Assembly: GCF_003626635.1 (NCBI RefSeq)
Contig: NZ_RAZT01000002.1
Span: 62,001 to 126,000 of the forward strand
Length of the DNA stretch: 64,000 bases
Origin: Micromonospora musae
GTDB lineage: Bacteria > Actinomycetota > Actinomycetes > Mycobacteriales > Micromonosporaceae
Direction of reading: 5' to 3'
The first letter of the stretch is position 1. Each line of letters begins with the position of its first letter. Shown piece after piece: positions 37,444 through 46,454 of the stretch. The position numbers and the translations under genes are program-made. The notes beneath the pieces were generated by a model, which saw only the letters and a list, made by a program, of their open reading frames with translations, was not told the origin of the DNA and did no database searches.

Positions 37444-38256
37444 TCAGACGGCGAGGAGTTCGCGTACGCCGCGCAGCCGCGTACGCAGCAGGGCGGTGGC
37501 GCGGGTGGAGTCGAGGCGTACCTCGGTGGGGCGCACCACGCCGACCTCGACGCCGGTGGTGGTCTTCAACAGGGTCGGGTCGAGGCCCTCCCGGCGGGCC
37601 ACCAGCAGGCCGAGTTCGGCGCGGCTGACGGCGTCCGCCCCGGCCACGTTGAGTGTGCCGGCGTAGTCGCTGCCGGCCAGTTCCAGCACCGCGCCGGCGA
37701 GGTCGTCGACGTCGATCGGGCAGCGGAGTTCGTCGGTGAAGAGGGCGGCCCGCCCGGCGAGCGCGTCCCGGCAGAGCTGGATCTGCTTGCTCCGCTCCCC
37801 CAGGATCAGCGACGTCCGGACCAGCGCCGCGGCCGGATCGATCACCCGTACCGCGGTCTCGGCCGCCGCCTTCGCGGCCCCGTACGCGAAGATCGGGGTG
37901 GGTGGCTCGTCGTCCCCGTACGGCTCGGAGCGGCCGGCGTGCAGCGCGTCGCTGGAGATGTGCACGAGCCGGGCACCCACCTCGGCGGCGGCGTACGCGA
38001 TGTGCGCCGCCCCGTCGGCGGTCACCGCCCAGTCCCCGTAGCGGTAGGGCGTGCCGATGACCACCGTGGGCCGGATCCGCGCGACCAGGTCCCGGACCGC
38101 GGCCCGGTCGGTGACGTCGAGCCGGTGCGCCTCGACGCCGGCGATCTCGACGACGCCCGAGTGGTACGTCCCCACCACCCGTTCACCCGCGGCAACCGCC
38201 TGCCGGCAGACCTCCGCCCCCAGGAACCCACTCGCCCCCGCCACCAGAACCGTCAC
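37444..38256 (-). CDS. RmlD-like NAD(P)-dependent sugar nucleotide reductase
   Basis: A 270-residue extended-SDR protein. GASGFLG at 7-13 is the nucleotide loop, HISSDALH near 99 holds the catalytic Ser, and Y125-xxx-K129 the catalytic Tyr/Lys. It resembles dTDP-4-dehydrorhamnose reductases, but none of RmlA, B or C is adjacent, so the substrate is uncertain. It lies beyond the aspS terminator (palindrome C) and has its own transcript start or reads through from there. Confidence 0.8.
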   Translation of the reverse strand: MTVLVAGASGFLGAEVCRQAVAAGERVVGTYHSGVVEIAGVEAHRLDVTDRAAVRDLVARIRPTVVIGTPYRYGDWAVTADGAAHIAYAAAEVGARLVHISSDALHAGRSEPYGDDEPPTPIFAYGAAKAAAETAVRVIDPAAALVRTSLILGERSKQIQLCRDALAGRAALFTDELRCPIDVDDLAGAVLELAGSDYAGTLNVAGADAVSRAELGLLVARREGLDPTLLKTTTGVEVGVVRPTEVRLDSTRATALLRTRLRGVRELLAV

Positions 38257-38279
38257 GCCACGCCCTCCTCAACCCAGGT

Positions 38280-38333
38280 GATCAAGAGGTTTGCGTCATC
38301 CTGACACGCGATCATGACGCAAACCTCTTGATC
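38280..38333. terminator. Perfect 20-bp inverted repeat downstream of aspS (palindrome C)
   Basis: GATCAAGAGGTTTGCGTCAT and its exact complement are separated by 14 bases (CCTGACACGCGATC). It is 27 bases beyond the aspS stop and 24 bases before the RmlD-like start, both on the minus strand. Probable terminator of aspS; AT content is higher than in its surroundings. Confidence 0.7.
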
Positions 38334-38359
38334 GCCAAGCCGCTCCGCCAGCGTGGGGA

Positions 38360-40165
38360 TCAGGTCGGGTCGGCGACGGGGGCGGCCGGGCCGGCGGTGC
38401 CGACCTGCGGCGCCGCCTGCGGCTTCGGCTTGGCGTCGATGCCCGCCTCGGTGCGCTGCTGCGCGGTGATCGGCGTCGGCGCGCCGGTGAGCGGGTCGAA
38501 GCCACCCCGGGTCTTCGGGAAGGCGATCACCTCGCGGATGGAGTCCGCGCCGGCGAGCAGCATGCAGACCCGGTCCCAGCCGAAGGCGATGCCGCCGTGC
38601 GGCGGGGCGCCGTACTTGAACGCCTCCAGCAGGAAGCCGAACTTGTCCTGCGCCTCCTCCGGGGTGATGCCGAGCAGGTCGAAGACGCGCTGCTGCACGT
38701 CGCCCCGGTGGATACGGATCGAGCCGCCGCCGATCTCGTTGCCGTTGCAGACGATGTCGTACGCGTACGCCAGCGCCCGGTCCGGCGCCTCCTCGAAGCG
38801 GTCCACCCACTCGCCGTTCGGCGAGGTGAACGGGTGGTGCACGGCCGTCCAGCCGCCCTCCTCCGTCTTCTCGAACATCGGCGCGTCGACCACCCAGCAG
38901 AACGCCCAGGCGCTCTCGTCGATGAGCCCGGACCGCTTGGCGATCTCGATCCGGGCCGCGCCGAGCAGCTCCTGTGCCTCGCGGGTGTTGGTGCTGGCGG
39001 CGAAGAAGACCGCGTCGCCCGGCTTCGCGCCGACGGCGTCGGCCAGCCCGGCCAGGTGCGCCTCGGAGAGGTTCTTCGCCACCGGGCCGCGCGCCTCACC
39101 GGTCTCGGCGTCGAGCACCACGTACGCGAGGCCACGCGCGCCGCGCGCCTTCGCCCAGTCCTGCCAGCCGTCCAGCTCCTTGCGGGTCTGGCTCGCGCCG
39201 CCCGGCATGACCACCGCGCCGACGTAGCCGCCGGCGTCGATCGCCCCGGCGAAGACGCGGAACTCGGTGCCGCGCAGGTAGTCGGTCAGCTCGGTCAGCT
39301 CGACGCCGTAGCGCAGGTCCGGCTTGTCGGAGCCGTAGCGGGCCATCGCGTCGTGCCAGGTGATCCGCGGGATGGGCCGGGAGATCTCGTAGCCGGCGAG
39401 GTCGGACCAGAGCTCGGAGACGATCGCCTCACCGAGGTCGATCACGTCGTCCTCGGTGACGAAGGACATCTCGATGTCGAGCTGGGTGAACTCGGGCTGC
39501 CGGTCGGCGCGGAAGTCCTCGTCCCGGTAGCAGCGGGCGATCTGGTAGTAGCGCTCCATGCCGCCCACCATGAGCAGCTGCTTGAACAGCTGGGGCGACT
39601 GCGGCAGCGCGTACCAGCTGCCCGGCTGCAGTCGGACCGGCACCAGGAAGTCGCGGGCACCCTCGGGCGTCGAGCGGGTCAGCGTCGGGGTCTCGATCTC
39701 CAGGAAGTCCCGCTCGTGCAGCACCTTGCGGGCCAGCTGGTTGGCCCGCGAGCGCAACCGCATGGCCTTCGCCGGGCCACCGCGCCGCAGGTCCAGGTAG
39801 CGGTACTTGAGCCGGATGTCGTCGCCCGCCTCGACCTGGTCGTCCACCGGCAGCGGCAGCGGCGCGGCCTCGGAGAGCACCTCCAGCTCGACGGCGGTGA
39901 CCTCGACCTCACCGGTGGGCAGCTCCGGGTTCTCGTTGCCCTCCGGGCGGCGGGTCACCTCGCCGGTGACCGTCACGCAGAACTCGTTGCGCAGCGCGTG
40001 CGCGTCCTCCTCGCGGAACACCACCTGGACCACGCCGGAGCCGTCGCGCAGGTCGACGAAGATGACACCGCCGTGGTCGCGCCGGCGGGCCACCCAGCCG
40101 GCGAGCGTCACCGTGGTGCCGGCGTCCGTGGCGCGCAGGCTTCCGGCGTTGTGGGTACGGATCAC
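38360..40165 (-). CDS. aspS: Aspartyl-tRNA synthetase
   Basis: Charges tRNA-Asp (possibly tRNA-Asn as well); 601 residues, bacterial type with the GAD insert. The OB-fold anticodon domain is at the start ([24 protein letters not shown]), class II motif 2 is in [21 protein letters not shown], and motif 3 in [15 protein letters not shown]. Start GTG 40165 has GAGGAG before it; the frame continues upstream without homology. Alone in the window, with no adjacent amidotransferase genes. Confidence 0.97.
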   Translation of the reverse strand: MIRTHNAGSLRATDAGTTVTLAGWVARRRDHGGVIFVDLRDGSGVVQVVFREEDAHALRNEFCVTVTGEVTRRPEGNENPELPTGEVEVTAVELEVLSEAAPLPLPVDDQVEAGDDIRLKYRYLDLRRGGPAKAMRLRSRANQLARKVLHERDFLEIETPTLTRSTPEGARDFLVPVRLQPGSWYALPQSPQLFKQLLMVGGMERYYQIARCYRDEDFRADRQPEFTQLDIEMSFVTEDDVIDLGEAIVSELWSDLAGYEISRPIPRITWHDAMARYGSDKPDLRYGVELTELTDYLRGTEFRVFAGAIDAGGYVGAVVMPGGASQTRKELDGWQDWAKARGARGLAYVVLDAETGEARGPVAKNLSEAHLAGLADAVGAKPGDAVFFAASTNTREAQELLGAARIEIAKRSGLIDESAWAFCWVVDAPMFEKTEEGGWTAVHHPFTSPNGEWVDRFEEAPDRALAYAYDIVCNGNEIGGGSIRIHRGDVQQRVFDLLGITPEEAQDKFGFLLEAFKYGAPPHGGIAFGWDRVCMLLAGADSIREVIAFPKTRGGFDPLTGAPTPITAQQRTEAGIDAKPKPQAAPQVGTAGPAAPVADPT

Positions 40166-40299
40166 GGCTTGCGTCTCCTCGTCACTGATCGGGCTGCCCC
40201 CGCATTCTGTCAGCTCGTCGGAGTGCGCTCCGCGCCACCCGGCAACCCGGTGTGGGAGATCATTCGCCGCATGTTGGTGTGCCACCGGCCCGCCCGGGC

Positions 40300-41085
40300 T
40301 CAGGCGTCCGGGATGTCCCAGGCGGTCACCTGGACCGTCGTCGCCCCGTCGTTGGCCACGCCCATCACCTCGATCAGCACCATCCGCCATTCGTCCCCGC
40401 TCGCCCGAGCCCTGCCGTAGTCGGTCGTGATACAGAGCGCGGCGCCTTTGCGTACCGGCACCGGCGCTCCTTCCCCGACGGGCGCGATGCGGATCTTGTC
40501 CGCGCAGTCCTGCGGGCCCATTCCGGACTCGGCCGCGTCGCTGCCCTCGACTCCGTCGCCGAGCCGGAACACCGTCGGGTCACCCCCGCACCCCATGACA
40601 AGGCGCAGGTCCGCGCCGGTGTCCTCGTTCTGCGCCCGCGGCTCGTCCAGGTCGGCGTACATCGAGTAGCCGCACCTCGTTTTCAGAATGAGCGTCTGCT
40701 TGTCGTACTTCGGCCGGTAGACGGTCCGCTCGTTGAGCAACGGCGCCTCGCCAGGGCTCCGAGGGTTGGCCGGGGTGGGTGCGTCAACGGTGGCGGACTC
40801 CTCAGGCATTGCCGTCTCGCCGCCGGACGCCGACGACGGTGTGGGATCCGGAGCCGGTTGGCCGAGCGCGGTCGTCTTCGCGTCCTCGGCTCGGTCGACG
40901 GCCCGCCACGCGAAGCCGAACGCACCGAACGCCACGAGCAACGCCAGCGTTGCGACGCCGACCGCGAGCAGGGCTATCCGGTGGCCGGACGGACGAGCCA
41001 CGCGAGGTGGTTGGGGCCCGGCGGGGTCGGTCGAACCCGGAACCGATTGGCCGGCAAAGTTGTGCGATCCGCGCGGCTCGCTCAC
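40300..41085 (-). CDS. Membrane-anchored protein of unknown function
   Basis: A 261-residue protein: a cytoplasmic N-terminus, one transmembrane helix at about 37-59, a Pro/Ser/Ala linker, then an outside domain from about 120 with several Cys ([36 protein letters not shown]) and a Gly/Asp-rich surface. GTG 41085 is chosen over GTG 41091 because GGAGGT lies six bases before it. I do not recognise the domain. It is divergent from another membrane-anchored protein at 41264. Confidence 0.7.
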   Translation of the reverse strand: MSEPRGSHNFAGQSVPGSTDPAGPQPPRVARPSGHRIALLAVGVATLALLVAFGAFGFAWRAVDRAEDAKTTALGQPAPDPTPSSASGGETAMPEESATVDAPTPANPRSPGEAPLLNERTVYRPKYDKQTLILKTRCGYSMYADLDEPRAQNEDTGADLRLVMGCGGDPTVFRLGDGVEGSDAAESGMGPQDCADKIRIAPVGEGAPVPVRKGAALCITTDYGRARASGDEWRMVLIEVMGVANDGATTVQVTAWDIPDA

Positions 41086-41263
41086 GAGCACACCTCCGAG
41101 AAGACGTAGCTATTGATCTCGCCCGACAGGCGCGCCTTTATCTCACAAACGCGTACTCGCCGCTATCACATTGGCGACAGTGATCACCGCTGCGTCCACT
41201 GGCCGTCCCGTGATGATAGAAACACCGTCGCGATGCGCCGGCCGACGACGAGCGGGGAGAGAC

Positions 41264-41959
41264 GTGGCAACCGTCGACGAGGGACAGCCCACCGGCACCG
41301 ACCCGGCTCCGGGCACGGGCCGCCCGCGCTGGGGAATTCTCCTGACAGCTGCGGCGACCGTCATCGGCCTCCTGATCGGCGGCGGCAGCTTGCTCCGGGA
41401 TTACTTCGGCTGGGAAAGTTCGCCCGATGCGGTTGCGGCAAGCCCGACCGCCCACTTGAGCACGCCGACCGGCAGCACCGGCCCGGAGAACGGAGCGTCG
41501 AGCGGCACCGTGCCGCCCACCCGAACGGCGGGCACGCAACTTGCCGGCCTGCCGGCACAGGGCGGCGCGAGCAACCTGGTCGCCCTTCCCCGCGCGCTGG
41601 CCGGACGGCCCGGATACGAACGTTCCATCGTCGTGACCTGTCCGGAGAACACTCCCCGAGACCCGCACCACGAGGTGACATACGCGCTGCACCAGCGCTA
41701 TCTGAACTTGACCGCCACGATCAGGCCGTACTCCCCCGAGGACCCGATGGCAAAGGTGTACGTCTCTGTCATCGTCGCCCAGAAACAGGACGACGGCACG
41801 GTCAACCGGATAACGCGCGGGGGCTCGGAGGCCCGGCAGGACTCGACGAATACCCTGTCGGCGAGTGTGGAGGGCGCCGACGAGGTCACCCTGCGCATCG
41901 ACTGTGAACTCCCCACCACGCTGGTGGTGCTCTCCGACGCCATGATGACGGCGGCCTGA
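41264..41959 (+). CDS. Membrane-anchored protein, possibly NPCBM-like ectodomain
   Basis: A 231-residue protein with a short cytoplasmic start, a transmembrane helix at about 24-44, a Thr/Pro/Gly linker and a beta-rich outside domain. The segment around YLNLTATIRPYSPEDPMAKVYVSVIVAQ resembles the NPCBM/NEW2 carbohydrate-binding fold, but this is a weak, by-eye match. GTG 41264 has GGAGAG before it; the frame begins 93 bases earlier without support. It shares a 178-base AT-rich intergenic region with the gene at 40300. Confidence 0.65.
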   Translation: MATVDEGQPTGTDPAPGTGRPRWGILLTAAATVIGLLIGGGSLLRDYFGWESSPDAVAASPTAHLSTPTGSTGPENGASSGTVPPTRTAGTQLAGLPAQGGASNLVALPRALAGRPGYERSIVVTCPENTPRDPHHEVTYALHQRYLNLTATIRPYSPEDPMAKVYVSVIVAQKQDDGTVNRITRGGSEARQDSTNTLSASVEGADEVTLRIDCELPTTLVVLSDAMMTAA

Positions 41960-42103
41960 GCGCAGGCGGCGGCCCGGTCCCCGGCTGCTTTTCGCGATGT
42001 CACCGAGCTGGTGGGACAGCGGGACGCAACGACAGTACGAGCCATCGGGGGGCGAACCGGCGAACCCGAGCCGACGGAGCGCCGGGCCGATTACCGTGGC
42101 CGG

Positions 42104-42739
42104 ATGCGGGCCGTACCCACGTGGGCCGTCGCCACCGCGGCGGCGGCGCCCGTGCTGCTCGCGACGGGCTGGACGGTCGCGGGCGCGCGGCAGCCCGCGG
42201 GGTACGACCCGGTCCGGGACACCATCAGCGAGCTGGCCGGGCCGGACGCCACCGACCCCTGGATCATGACCGGCGCGCTGCTGCTCTTCGGCTGCTGCTA
42301 CCTGGCGATCGCCGCCGCGCTGCACTCGGCCGGCCTGCCCAGCCGCTTCCTGCTCGCCGTCGGCGGGGTGGCCACCATCGCGCTGATTGCCTTCCCCCGG
42401 CCGTCGGTCGGCGGTTCCCTCGGTCACGGCACCGTGGCGACCGTGGCGGTCCTCGCGCTGGCGCTCTGGCCGGCCGGTACGGCGCTGTGGCTGCCGCGCG
42501 GGCCGGTCGTCGGACACCTGGCTCCCCCCGAGCCGCCCTGGGCGTTCCGCCGGGCGGTCGGGCTGAGCGTCACCGCGCTGCTGCTGGGCCTCGTCGGCTG
42601 GTTCGCGCTGGAGGTGAACGTCGGCTCCCGGACCGGGCTGGCCGAGCGGGTGACCGCGCTGGCCGTCGCGCTCTGGCCGTTGCTGGCGGTGCTCTCCGCC
42701 CGGCGGGCGCAGCTCGCCGCCAGGTCCAGCGCCCGCTGA
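42104..42739 (+). CDS. DUF998 multipass membrane protein
   Basis: A 211-residue protein with about six membrane segments and the DUF998 signature near the start (GYDPVRDTISELAGPDATDPWIMT). Function unknown; family members are common and usually stand alone. ATG 42104 is preferred because a membrane helix begins at once after it; the frame goes back to 42011. Confidence 0.85.
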   Translation: MRAVPTWAVATAAAAPVLLATGWTVAGARQPAGYDPVRDTISELAGPDATDPWIMTGALLLFGCCYLAIAAALHSAGLPSRFLLAVGGVATIALIAFPRPSVGGSLGHGTVATVAVLALALWPAGTALWLPRGPVVGHLAPPEPPWAFRRAVGLSVTALLLGLVGWFALEVNVGSRTGLAERVTALAVALWPLLAVLSARRAQLAARSSAR

Positions 42740-42756
42740 GAGCACTCCGGCCCGCT

Positions 42757-42901
42757 GCTCGGGCCGCGTGCCGTGCGCCGCGCACCGCCGCTCGGGCCGC
42801 GCGCCGTGCGCCGCGCACCGCCGCTCGGGCCGCGCGCCGTGCGCCGCGCACCGCCGCTCGGGCCGGGCGCCGTGCGCCGCGCAGCGCCGCTCGGGCCGCG
42901 G
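42757..42901. repeat. 33-bp tandem repeat, 4.4 copies
   Basis: Four contiguous units of 33 bp begin at 42757, 42790, 42823 and 42856, each starting GCTCGGGCCG and containing GCCGTGCGCCGCGCACCGCC, with a fifth partial unit. Units differ by one to three bases. The tract is almost all G and C, lies in the gap between the DUF998 stop and the protease stop (convergent), and is open in several frames only because of its composition. Confidence 0.9.
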
Positions 42902-42959
42902 GCCGGAGACGCGACGCGGGCCGCCGGACGACTCCGGCGGCCCGCTGGCGAGATGACGG

Positions 42960-44006
42960 TCAGATGATGCTGACGCCGTAGACGCTCAGCGCCTCGGTGA
43001 CCGGCTGGAAGTAGGTGGTGCCGCCGGTGCGGCAGTTACCGCTGCCGCCGGAGGTCAGGCCCAGCGCGGTGCTGCCGCTGAAGAGCGAGCCGCCGCTGTC
43101 GCCCGGCTCGGCGCAGACCGTGGTGCGGATCAGGCCGCGGACGGTGCCCTCCGGGTAGTTGACGGTGGCGTTGAGCGCGGTCACGGAGCCGCTGCGCAGG
43201 CCGGTGGTGCTGCCGGAGCGCTGCACGGACTGACCGACGGAGGCGTTGCCCGCGCCGGTGACGTCCCGGTAGCTGCCGTTGTAGAGGTAGACGTTGCCGG
43301 TCGCGTTCGCCGAGTTGTTGTGCCGGACGATGCCGTAGTCGTTGCCCGGGAAGCTGGTCCCGGCGCGGGTGCCGAGCAGGCTGGTCTGGCTGGAGTTCGA
43401 GTACCAGCTCGCGGAGATGTTGGTGCAGTGTCCCGCGGTGAGGAAGTAGTAGGTGCTGCCGCTACGGACGTTGAAGCCCAGCGAGCAGCGGCCACCGCCA
43501 CCGGCGTAGATGGCCTGGCCACCGGAGATGCGGGTGCTCAGCACACCGGCCTCGGACTCGATCCGCAGCGCGCCGTTGGCCCGTGCCACGGCGGCCTTGA
43601 CCCGGTCCAGCTTGGCGCCGGTCACGGTGGGGTCGACAGAGACGACGACCTGGTTGCTCACCGGGTCGTTCCACCAGGCGGTGCCCGGGATGCTCACGCT
43701 GCGCTCCAGGTCGGAGGTGACCCGGGCCAGCTCGGCCGCGCCGCGCTCGACGAACTTCGGGGTCGCGCCGGCGGAGCGGACCTCGCGGGCGGCGGCCTCG
43801 TCGGTCACGGTGACGACCATCTTGCCGCTGGCGTCGGCGTACGCGCCGGCGGAGCGGGCGCCGAGCCGCTCGGAGAGGGTGGTGGCGGCGTCGGGGGAGG
43901 CGGCGGGGGCTGCCTGGGCCGGTGCGCCGATGAGCGAGCCGACGACCAGGGTTCCGGCCACGGCAATGGTGGCGGCGTGGCGGAGTGTGGACCTCGTGGG
44001 TCGCAT
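42960..44006 (-). CDS. Secreted streptogrisin-like serine protease (S1E) with pro-region
   Basis: A 348-residue prepro-enzyme of the alpha-lytic/streptogrisin family. The signal peptide is about residues 1-33 (cut near AQA), the pro-region 34 to about 159, and the mature enzyme begins near [11 protein letters not shown] (160). The triad is H193 in TAGHC, D223 in NDYGIV and S304 in GDSGG. Disulfide Cys are in place (CSLG/AGHC, CAEPGD/GNCRTGG). ATG 44006 has GGAGG seven bases before it. A promoter-like pair lies upstream at 44101-44129. Confidence 0.95.
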   Translation of the reverse strand: MRPTRSTLRHAATIAVAGTLVVGSLIGAPAQAAPAASPDAATTLSERLGARSAGAYADASGKMVVTVTDEAAAREVRSAGATPKFVERGAAELARVTSDLERSVSIPGTAWWNDPVSNQVVVSVDPTVTGAKLDRVKAAVARANGALRIESEAGVLSTRISGGQAIYAGGGGRCSLGFNVRSGSTYYFLTAGHCTNISASWYSNSSQTSLLGTRAGTSFPGNDYGIVRHNNSANATGNVYLYNGSYRDVTGAGNASVGQSVQRSGSTTGLRSGSVTALNATVNYPEGTVRGLIRTTVCAEPGDSGGSLFSGSTALGLTSGGSGNCRTGGTTYFQPVTEALSVYGVSII

Positions 44007-44100
44007 TAACAACCTCCAAAGAGGGGGCGACGGCCCTCGCCGGGGGCGGCGGGGCCCGGAAGGGTCCGGCCGAACTGGGGGAACCGGCCGAACGCAATGA

Positions 44101-44129
44101 AGTATTCACATGCTTAAGATCCTTAACAA
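44101..44129 (-). promoter_or_regulatory. Predicted promoter of the serine protease gene
   Basis: On the minus strand TTGTTA (44124-44129) and AATACT (44101-44106) are separated by exactly 17 bases; the second differs from TATACT by one base. Expected transcription start is near 44094, giving a leader of about 90 bases. The spacer contains the inverted repeat TTAAGGATCTTAAG. Confidence 0.45.
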
Positions 44130-44180
44130 GAGCGCTCTCCGCCCATCTCCGCGGACGCGGGCGGCCGCCGACCGGCAGCA

Positions 44181-44209
44181 TTGTGGACACAGATGGACAT
44201 CTATACGAT
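44181..44209 (+). promoter_or_regulatory. Predicted promoter of the SGNH hydrolase gene
   Basis: TTGTGG (44181-44186) and TACGAT (44204-44209) are 17 bases apart, 48 bases before the ATG at 44258. It is divergent from the protease promoter, with about 50 bases between the two, so both genes of secreted enzymes could share regulation. Confidence 0.38.
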
Positions 44210-44257
44210 CTGGTCAGCGCGCCGATACCCGTCGGCTACCGCGATCCGGAGGCCCCC

Positions 44258-45088
44258 ATGTCCCCCTTCCGGCGCCTACTCGCCCCACTCGCCGCGCTCA
44301 CCGCCCTCACCCTGCTTCCCGCCGCCCCGGCGGTCGCCGATCCCGGTCCGCCGCCGGGCTCGATGGCGAGCCTCGGCGACTCGATCACCCGTGGGTTCAA
44401 CGCCTGCGGGTGGTACGTCGACTGCACCTCACGGTCGTTCAGCACCGGCGACAACTCCGCCGTCAACAGCCACTACCTGCGCGTGCGGGCGGTCGACCCG
44501 GCCATCAACGGCAACAACCACAACGACGCCCGCACCGGCGCGAAGTCCGCCGACATGTACGGACAGGCCGGCACCGCGGTCGGCCAGGGCGTCGACTACG
44601 TCACCATGCTGATCGGCGCCAACGACGCGTGCACCGGCTCGGAGTCGAGCATGACCCCGGTGAGCACGTTCCGAGCCAACATCGACTCGGCGCTGAACCG
44701 CCTCCGCACCGGGCTGCCCGACGCCCGGGTGTTCGTGATCAGCATCCCGGACGTGCACCGGCTCTGGTCGGTCGGCAAGGGCAGCGGCAGCGCCCGTACG
44801 GCCTGGTCGCTCTTCGGCATCTGCCAGTCGCTGCTGGCCAACCCGACCTCCACCGCCCAGGCGGACGTCGACCGGCGCAACCGCGTACGCCAGCGGGTCG
44901 TCGACTACAACATGCAGCTCGCCCAGGCCTGCGCGGCGTACGGCCCGAACTGCGACTTCGACGGGAACGCCGTGTTCGGCTACCCGTTCACGCTGAACCA
45001 GCTCTCCGGCTGGGACTACTTCCACCCGAACGCCACCGGCCAGCAGGTGCTGGCCACCATCTCCTACCCCGCCGGCTTCAACTGGTAG
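44258..45088 (+). CDS. Secreted SGNH/GDSL esterase or lipase
   Basis: A 276-residue exported hydrolase from ATG 44258 (GGAGG five bases before). The signal peptide is about 1-27 (cut near VADP). The block I Ser is in LGDSITRGFN (S42), block III Asn in IGANDAC, and block V Asp/His in DYFHPNATG near the C-terminus. It is closer to Streptomyces SGNH lipases than to thioesterases. Six Cys suggest disulfides. Substrate class (lipid, acetyl-sugar or other ester) is unknown. Confidence 0.9.
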   Translation: MSPFRRLLAPLAALTALTLLPAAPAVADPGPPPGSMASLGDSITRGFNACGWYVDCTSRSFSTGDNSAVNSHYLRVRAVDPAINGNNHNDARTGAKSADMYGQAGTAVGQGVDYVTMLIGANDACTGSESSMTPVSTFRANIDSALNRLRTGLPDARVFVISIPDVHRLWSVGKGSGSARTAWSLFGICQSLLANPTSTAQADVDRRNRVRQRVVDYNMQLAQACAAYGPNCDFDGNAVFGYPFTLNQLSGWDYFHPNATGQQVLATISYPAGFNW

Positions 45089-45100
45089 CCCACCCCGCCC

Positions 45101-45162
45101 GTTGGTCATGAAGTTAGCCCCGCAATCTGCCCAATTTGTCGCCGCTAACTTCATGATCAACG
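45101..45162. terminator. AT-rich palindrome B between convergent genes
   Basis: Arms GTTGGTCATGAAGTTAGC and the complement of GTTGATCATGAAGTTAGC match at 17 of 18 positions around a loop of about 26 bases. It lies 12 bases after the SGNH stop and 49 bases from the HxlR stop on the other strand. It likely terminates both; its base composition is unlike the rest of the region. Confidence 0.65.
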
Positions 45163-45211
45163 CAGCGGGACCGGGCGCGAGGGGCCCGGGACCGGGTGGG
45201 GTGGGGGTGGG

Positions 45212-45688
45212 TCAGGTCGATTGGGGGCGGGCGGCGGGACCGGGGCGGGGGATCACGTCGCGCGGCTGGTCCACCAGGTGCCCCTGGTCGCAGCGCAGCT
45301 CGACGCGGATCTCGCCGCCGCAGTCCCGGTGCCCGACGCTCAGCGGCGCGCCGTCCGGGTCGGCGAGGTAGCGGTCTCCCCAGCCGAGCACCGCGACGAG
45401 CACCGGCCAGAGGTCCAGGCCCATCTCGGTGAGCCGGTACTCGTGTCGCACCCGGCTGCCCGGCTCCCGGTACGGCTCCCGGCGCAGGACCCCCCGTTCG
45501 ACCAGGACCGCCAGGCGGTTGGTGAGGACCTGGCGCGGGATCTGGGTGCGTACCCGCATGTCGTCGAAGCGGCGGATGCCGCTGAACACCTCGCGGAGCA
45601 CCACCAGGGTCCACTTCTCGCCGAGGATCTCCATCGCCCGGCCGATGGTGCAGTTCTCCACCGACCAGTCGAGCGCCGCGGGTCTCAT
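45212..45688 (-). CDS. HxlR-family transcriptional regulator
   Basis: A 158-residue winged-helix regulator: CTIGRAMEILGEKWTLVVLREVF at about 13-35 is the HxlR signature with its Cys at residue 13, and IPRQVLTNRLAVLVERGVL is the recognition helix region. Such proteins often sense redox or reactive aldehydes through that Cys. It is divergent from a thioesterase gene with a 55-base shared promoter region and probably controls it. The ATG could be read leaderless (see the promoter entry). Confidence 0.9.
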   Translation of the reverse strand: MRPAALDWSVENCTIGRAMEILGEKWTLVVLREVFSGIRRFDDMRVRTQIPRQVLTNRLAVLVERGVLRREPYREPGSRVRHEYRLTEMGLDLWPVLVAVLGWGDRYLADPDGAPLSVGHRDCGGEIRVELRCDQGHLVDQPRDVIPRPGPAARPQST

Positions 45689-45694
45689 GACGCC

Positions 45695-45723
45695 AGGCTA
45701 GGTCTCGTTGACAGACTCAGCAA
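45695..45723 (-). promoter_or_regulatory. Predicted hxlR-type promoter, leaderless start
   Basis: On the minus strand TTGCTG (45718-45723) and TAGCCT (45695-45700) are 17 bases apart, and the -10 element ends six bases before the ATG. The transcript would then begin at or beside the start codon, i.e. leaderless, which fits the absence of a ribosome binding site. Confidence 0.4.
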
Positions 45724-45743
45724 GGCGCTGCCACCCTGAGTCC

Positions 45744-46259
45744 ATGACGCAGACGCAGGACTCGACGCGCAGCCGCACCTTCTCCTGGTCCGACCCGGCG
45801 GTGAACGCCGCCGAGCTCGGCCGCCGCAGTGGTCTCGAGACGCTCCGCGCGACGTTCTCCGGCGAGCTGCCCCCGCCGCCGGTGAGCCGGCTGCTCGACA
45901 TGTCCCGGATGACCGTCGACGAGGGACTCGTCACCGTCGAGATGGTGCCCCAGGAGTTCCACTACAACCCGCTCGGCAGCATCCACGGCGGAATCCTCTC
46001 CACCCTGCTGGACACGGCCGCCGGATGTGCCGTGCACAGCACCCTGCCGGCCGGCGTCGCCTACACCTCGCTGGATCTCAACGTGAAGTTCCTCCGCCCG
46101 GCCACCGTCGACTCCGGCACCCTCGTCTGCGTGGGCACCGTGCTGCAGCGCGGCCGGCGTACGGCGCTCGCCGAGGCGCGGATCACCGACGCCGACTCGC
46201 GCCTGATCGCCCACGCCACGAGCACCTGCCTGATCTTCCCGGTCACCCCCGCGCCCTGA
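45744..46259 (+). CDS. PaaI-family hotdog thioesterase
   Basis: A 171-residue acyl-CoA thioesterase-like protein. GSIHGGILSTLLDTAAG at about 85-101 is the PaaI active-site segment with the Asp at the helix start, and the beta-hairpin region YTSLDLNVKFLRPA follows. The substrate is unknown; neighbours give no pathway. ATG 45744 is chosen; the frame begins 36 bases earlier. Divergent from the HxlR regulator. Confidence 0.87.
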   Translation: MTQTQDSTRSRTFSWSDPAVNAAELGRRSGLETLRATFSGELPPPPVSRLLDMSRMTVDEGLVTVEMVPQEFHYNPLGSIHGGILSTLLDTAAGCAVHSTLPAGVAYTSLDLNVKFLRPATVDSGTLVCVGTVLQRGRRTALAEARITDADSRLIAHATSTCLIFPVTPAP

Positions 46260-46454
46260 GCCGGGCACGGCGATCTGGCCGGGCCGGGCCGGGCAGTGCA
46301 GGACCGGGCAGGACCGGGCAGGACCGGGCCGGGCCGGGCGCGGCAGCGCGGACCGAGCCCGCGATCACGGCGGCCAGGCAGCCCGGCCAGCTGCGGACCA
46401 CGGCCGCGTCCGGGCCCACGAGCGGCCCGAACGCGGCCATCACCGCTTTGCCGG
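46260..46454. other. G/C-only low-complexity gap
   Basis: The 195 bases between the convergent thioesterase and hisS stops contain repeated GGGCCGGGCCGGGCA and CAGGACCGGGCAGGACC units. No gene. It may form G-rich secondary structures acting as a termination zone, but no clean hairpin stands out. Confidence 0.5.

Noticed and set aside
42757..42901. CRISPR array
   Set aside because: Units are contiguous without spacers and are not separated by unique sequence; no cas genes are near.
42120..42981. Alternative plus-strand frame overlapping the DUF998 gene and the 33-bp repeats
   Set aside because: Arg/Ala-rich shadow of the DUF998 gene; the repeats only extend it.
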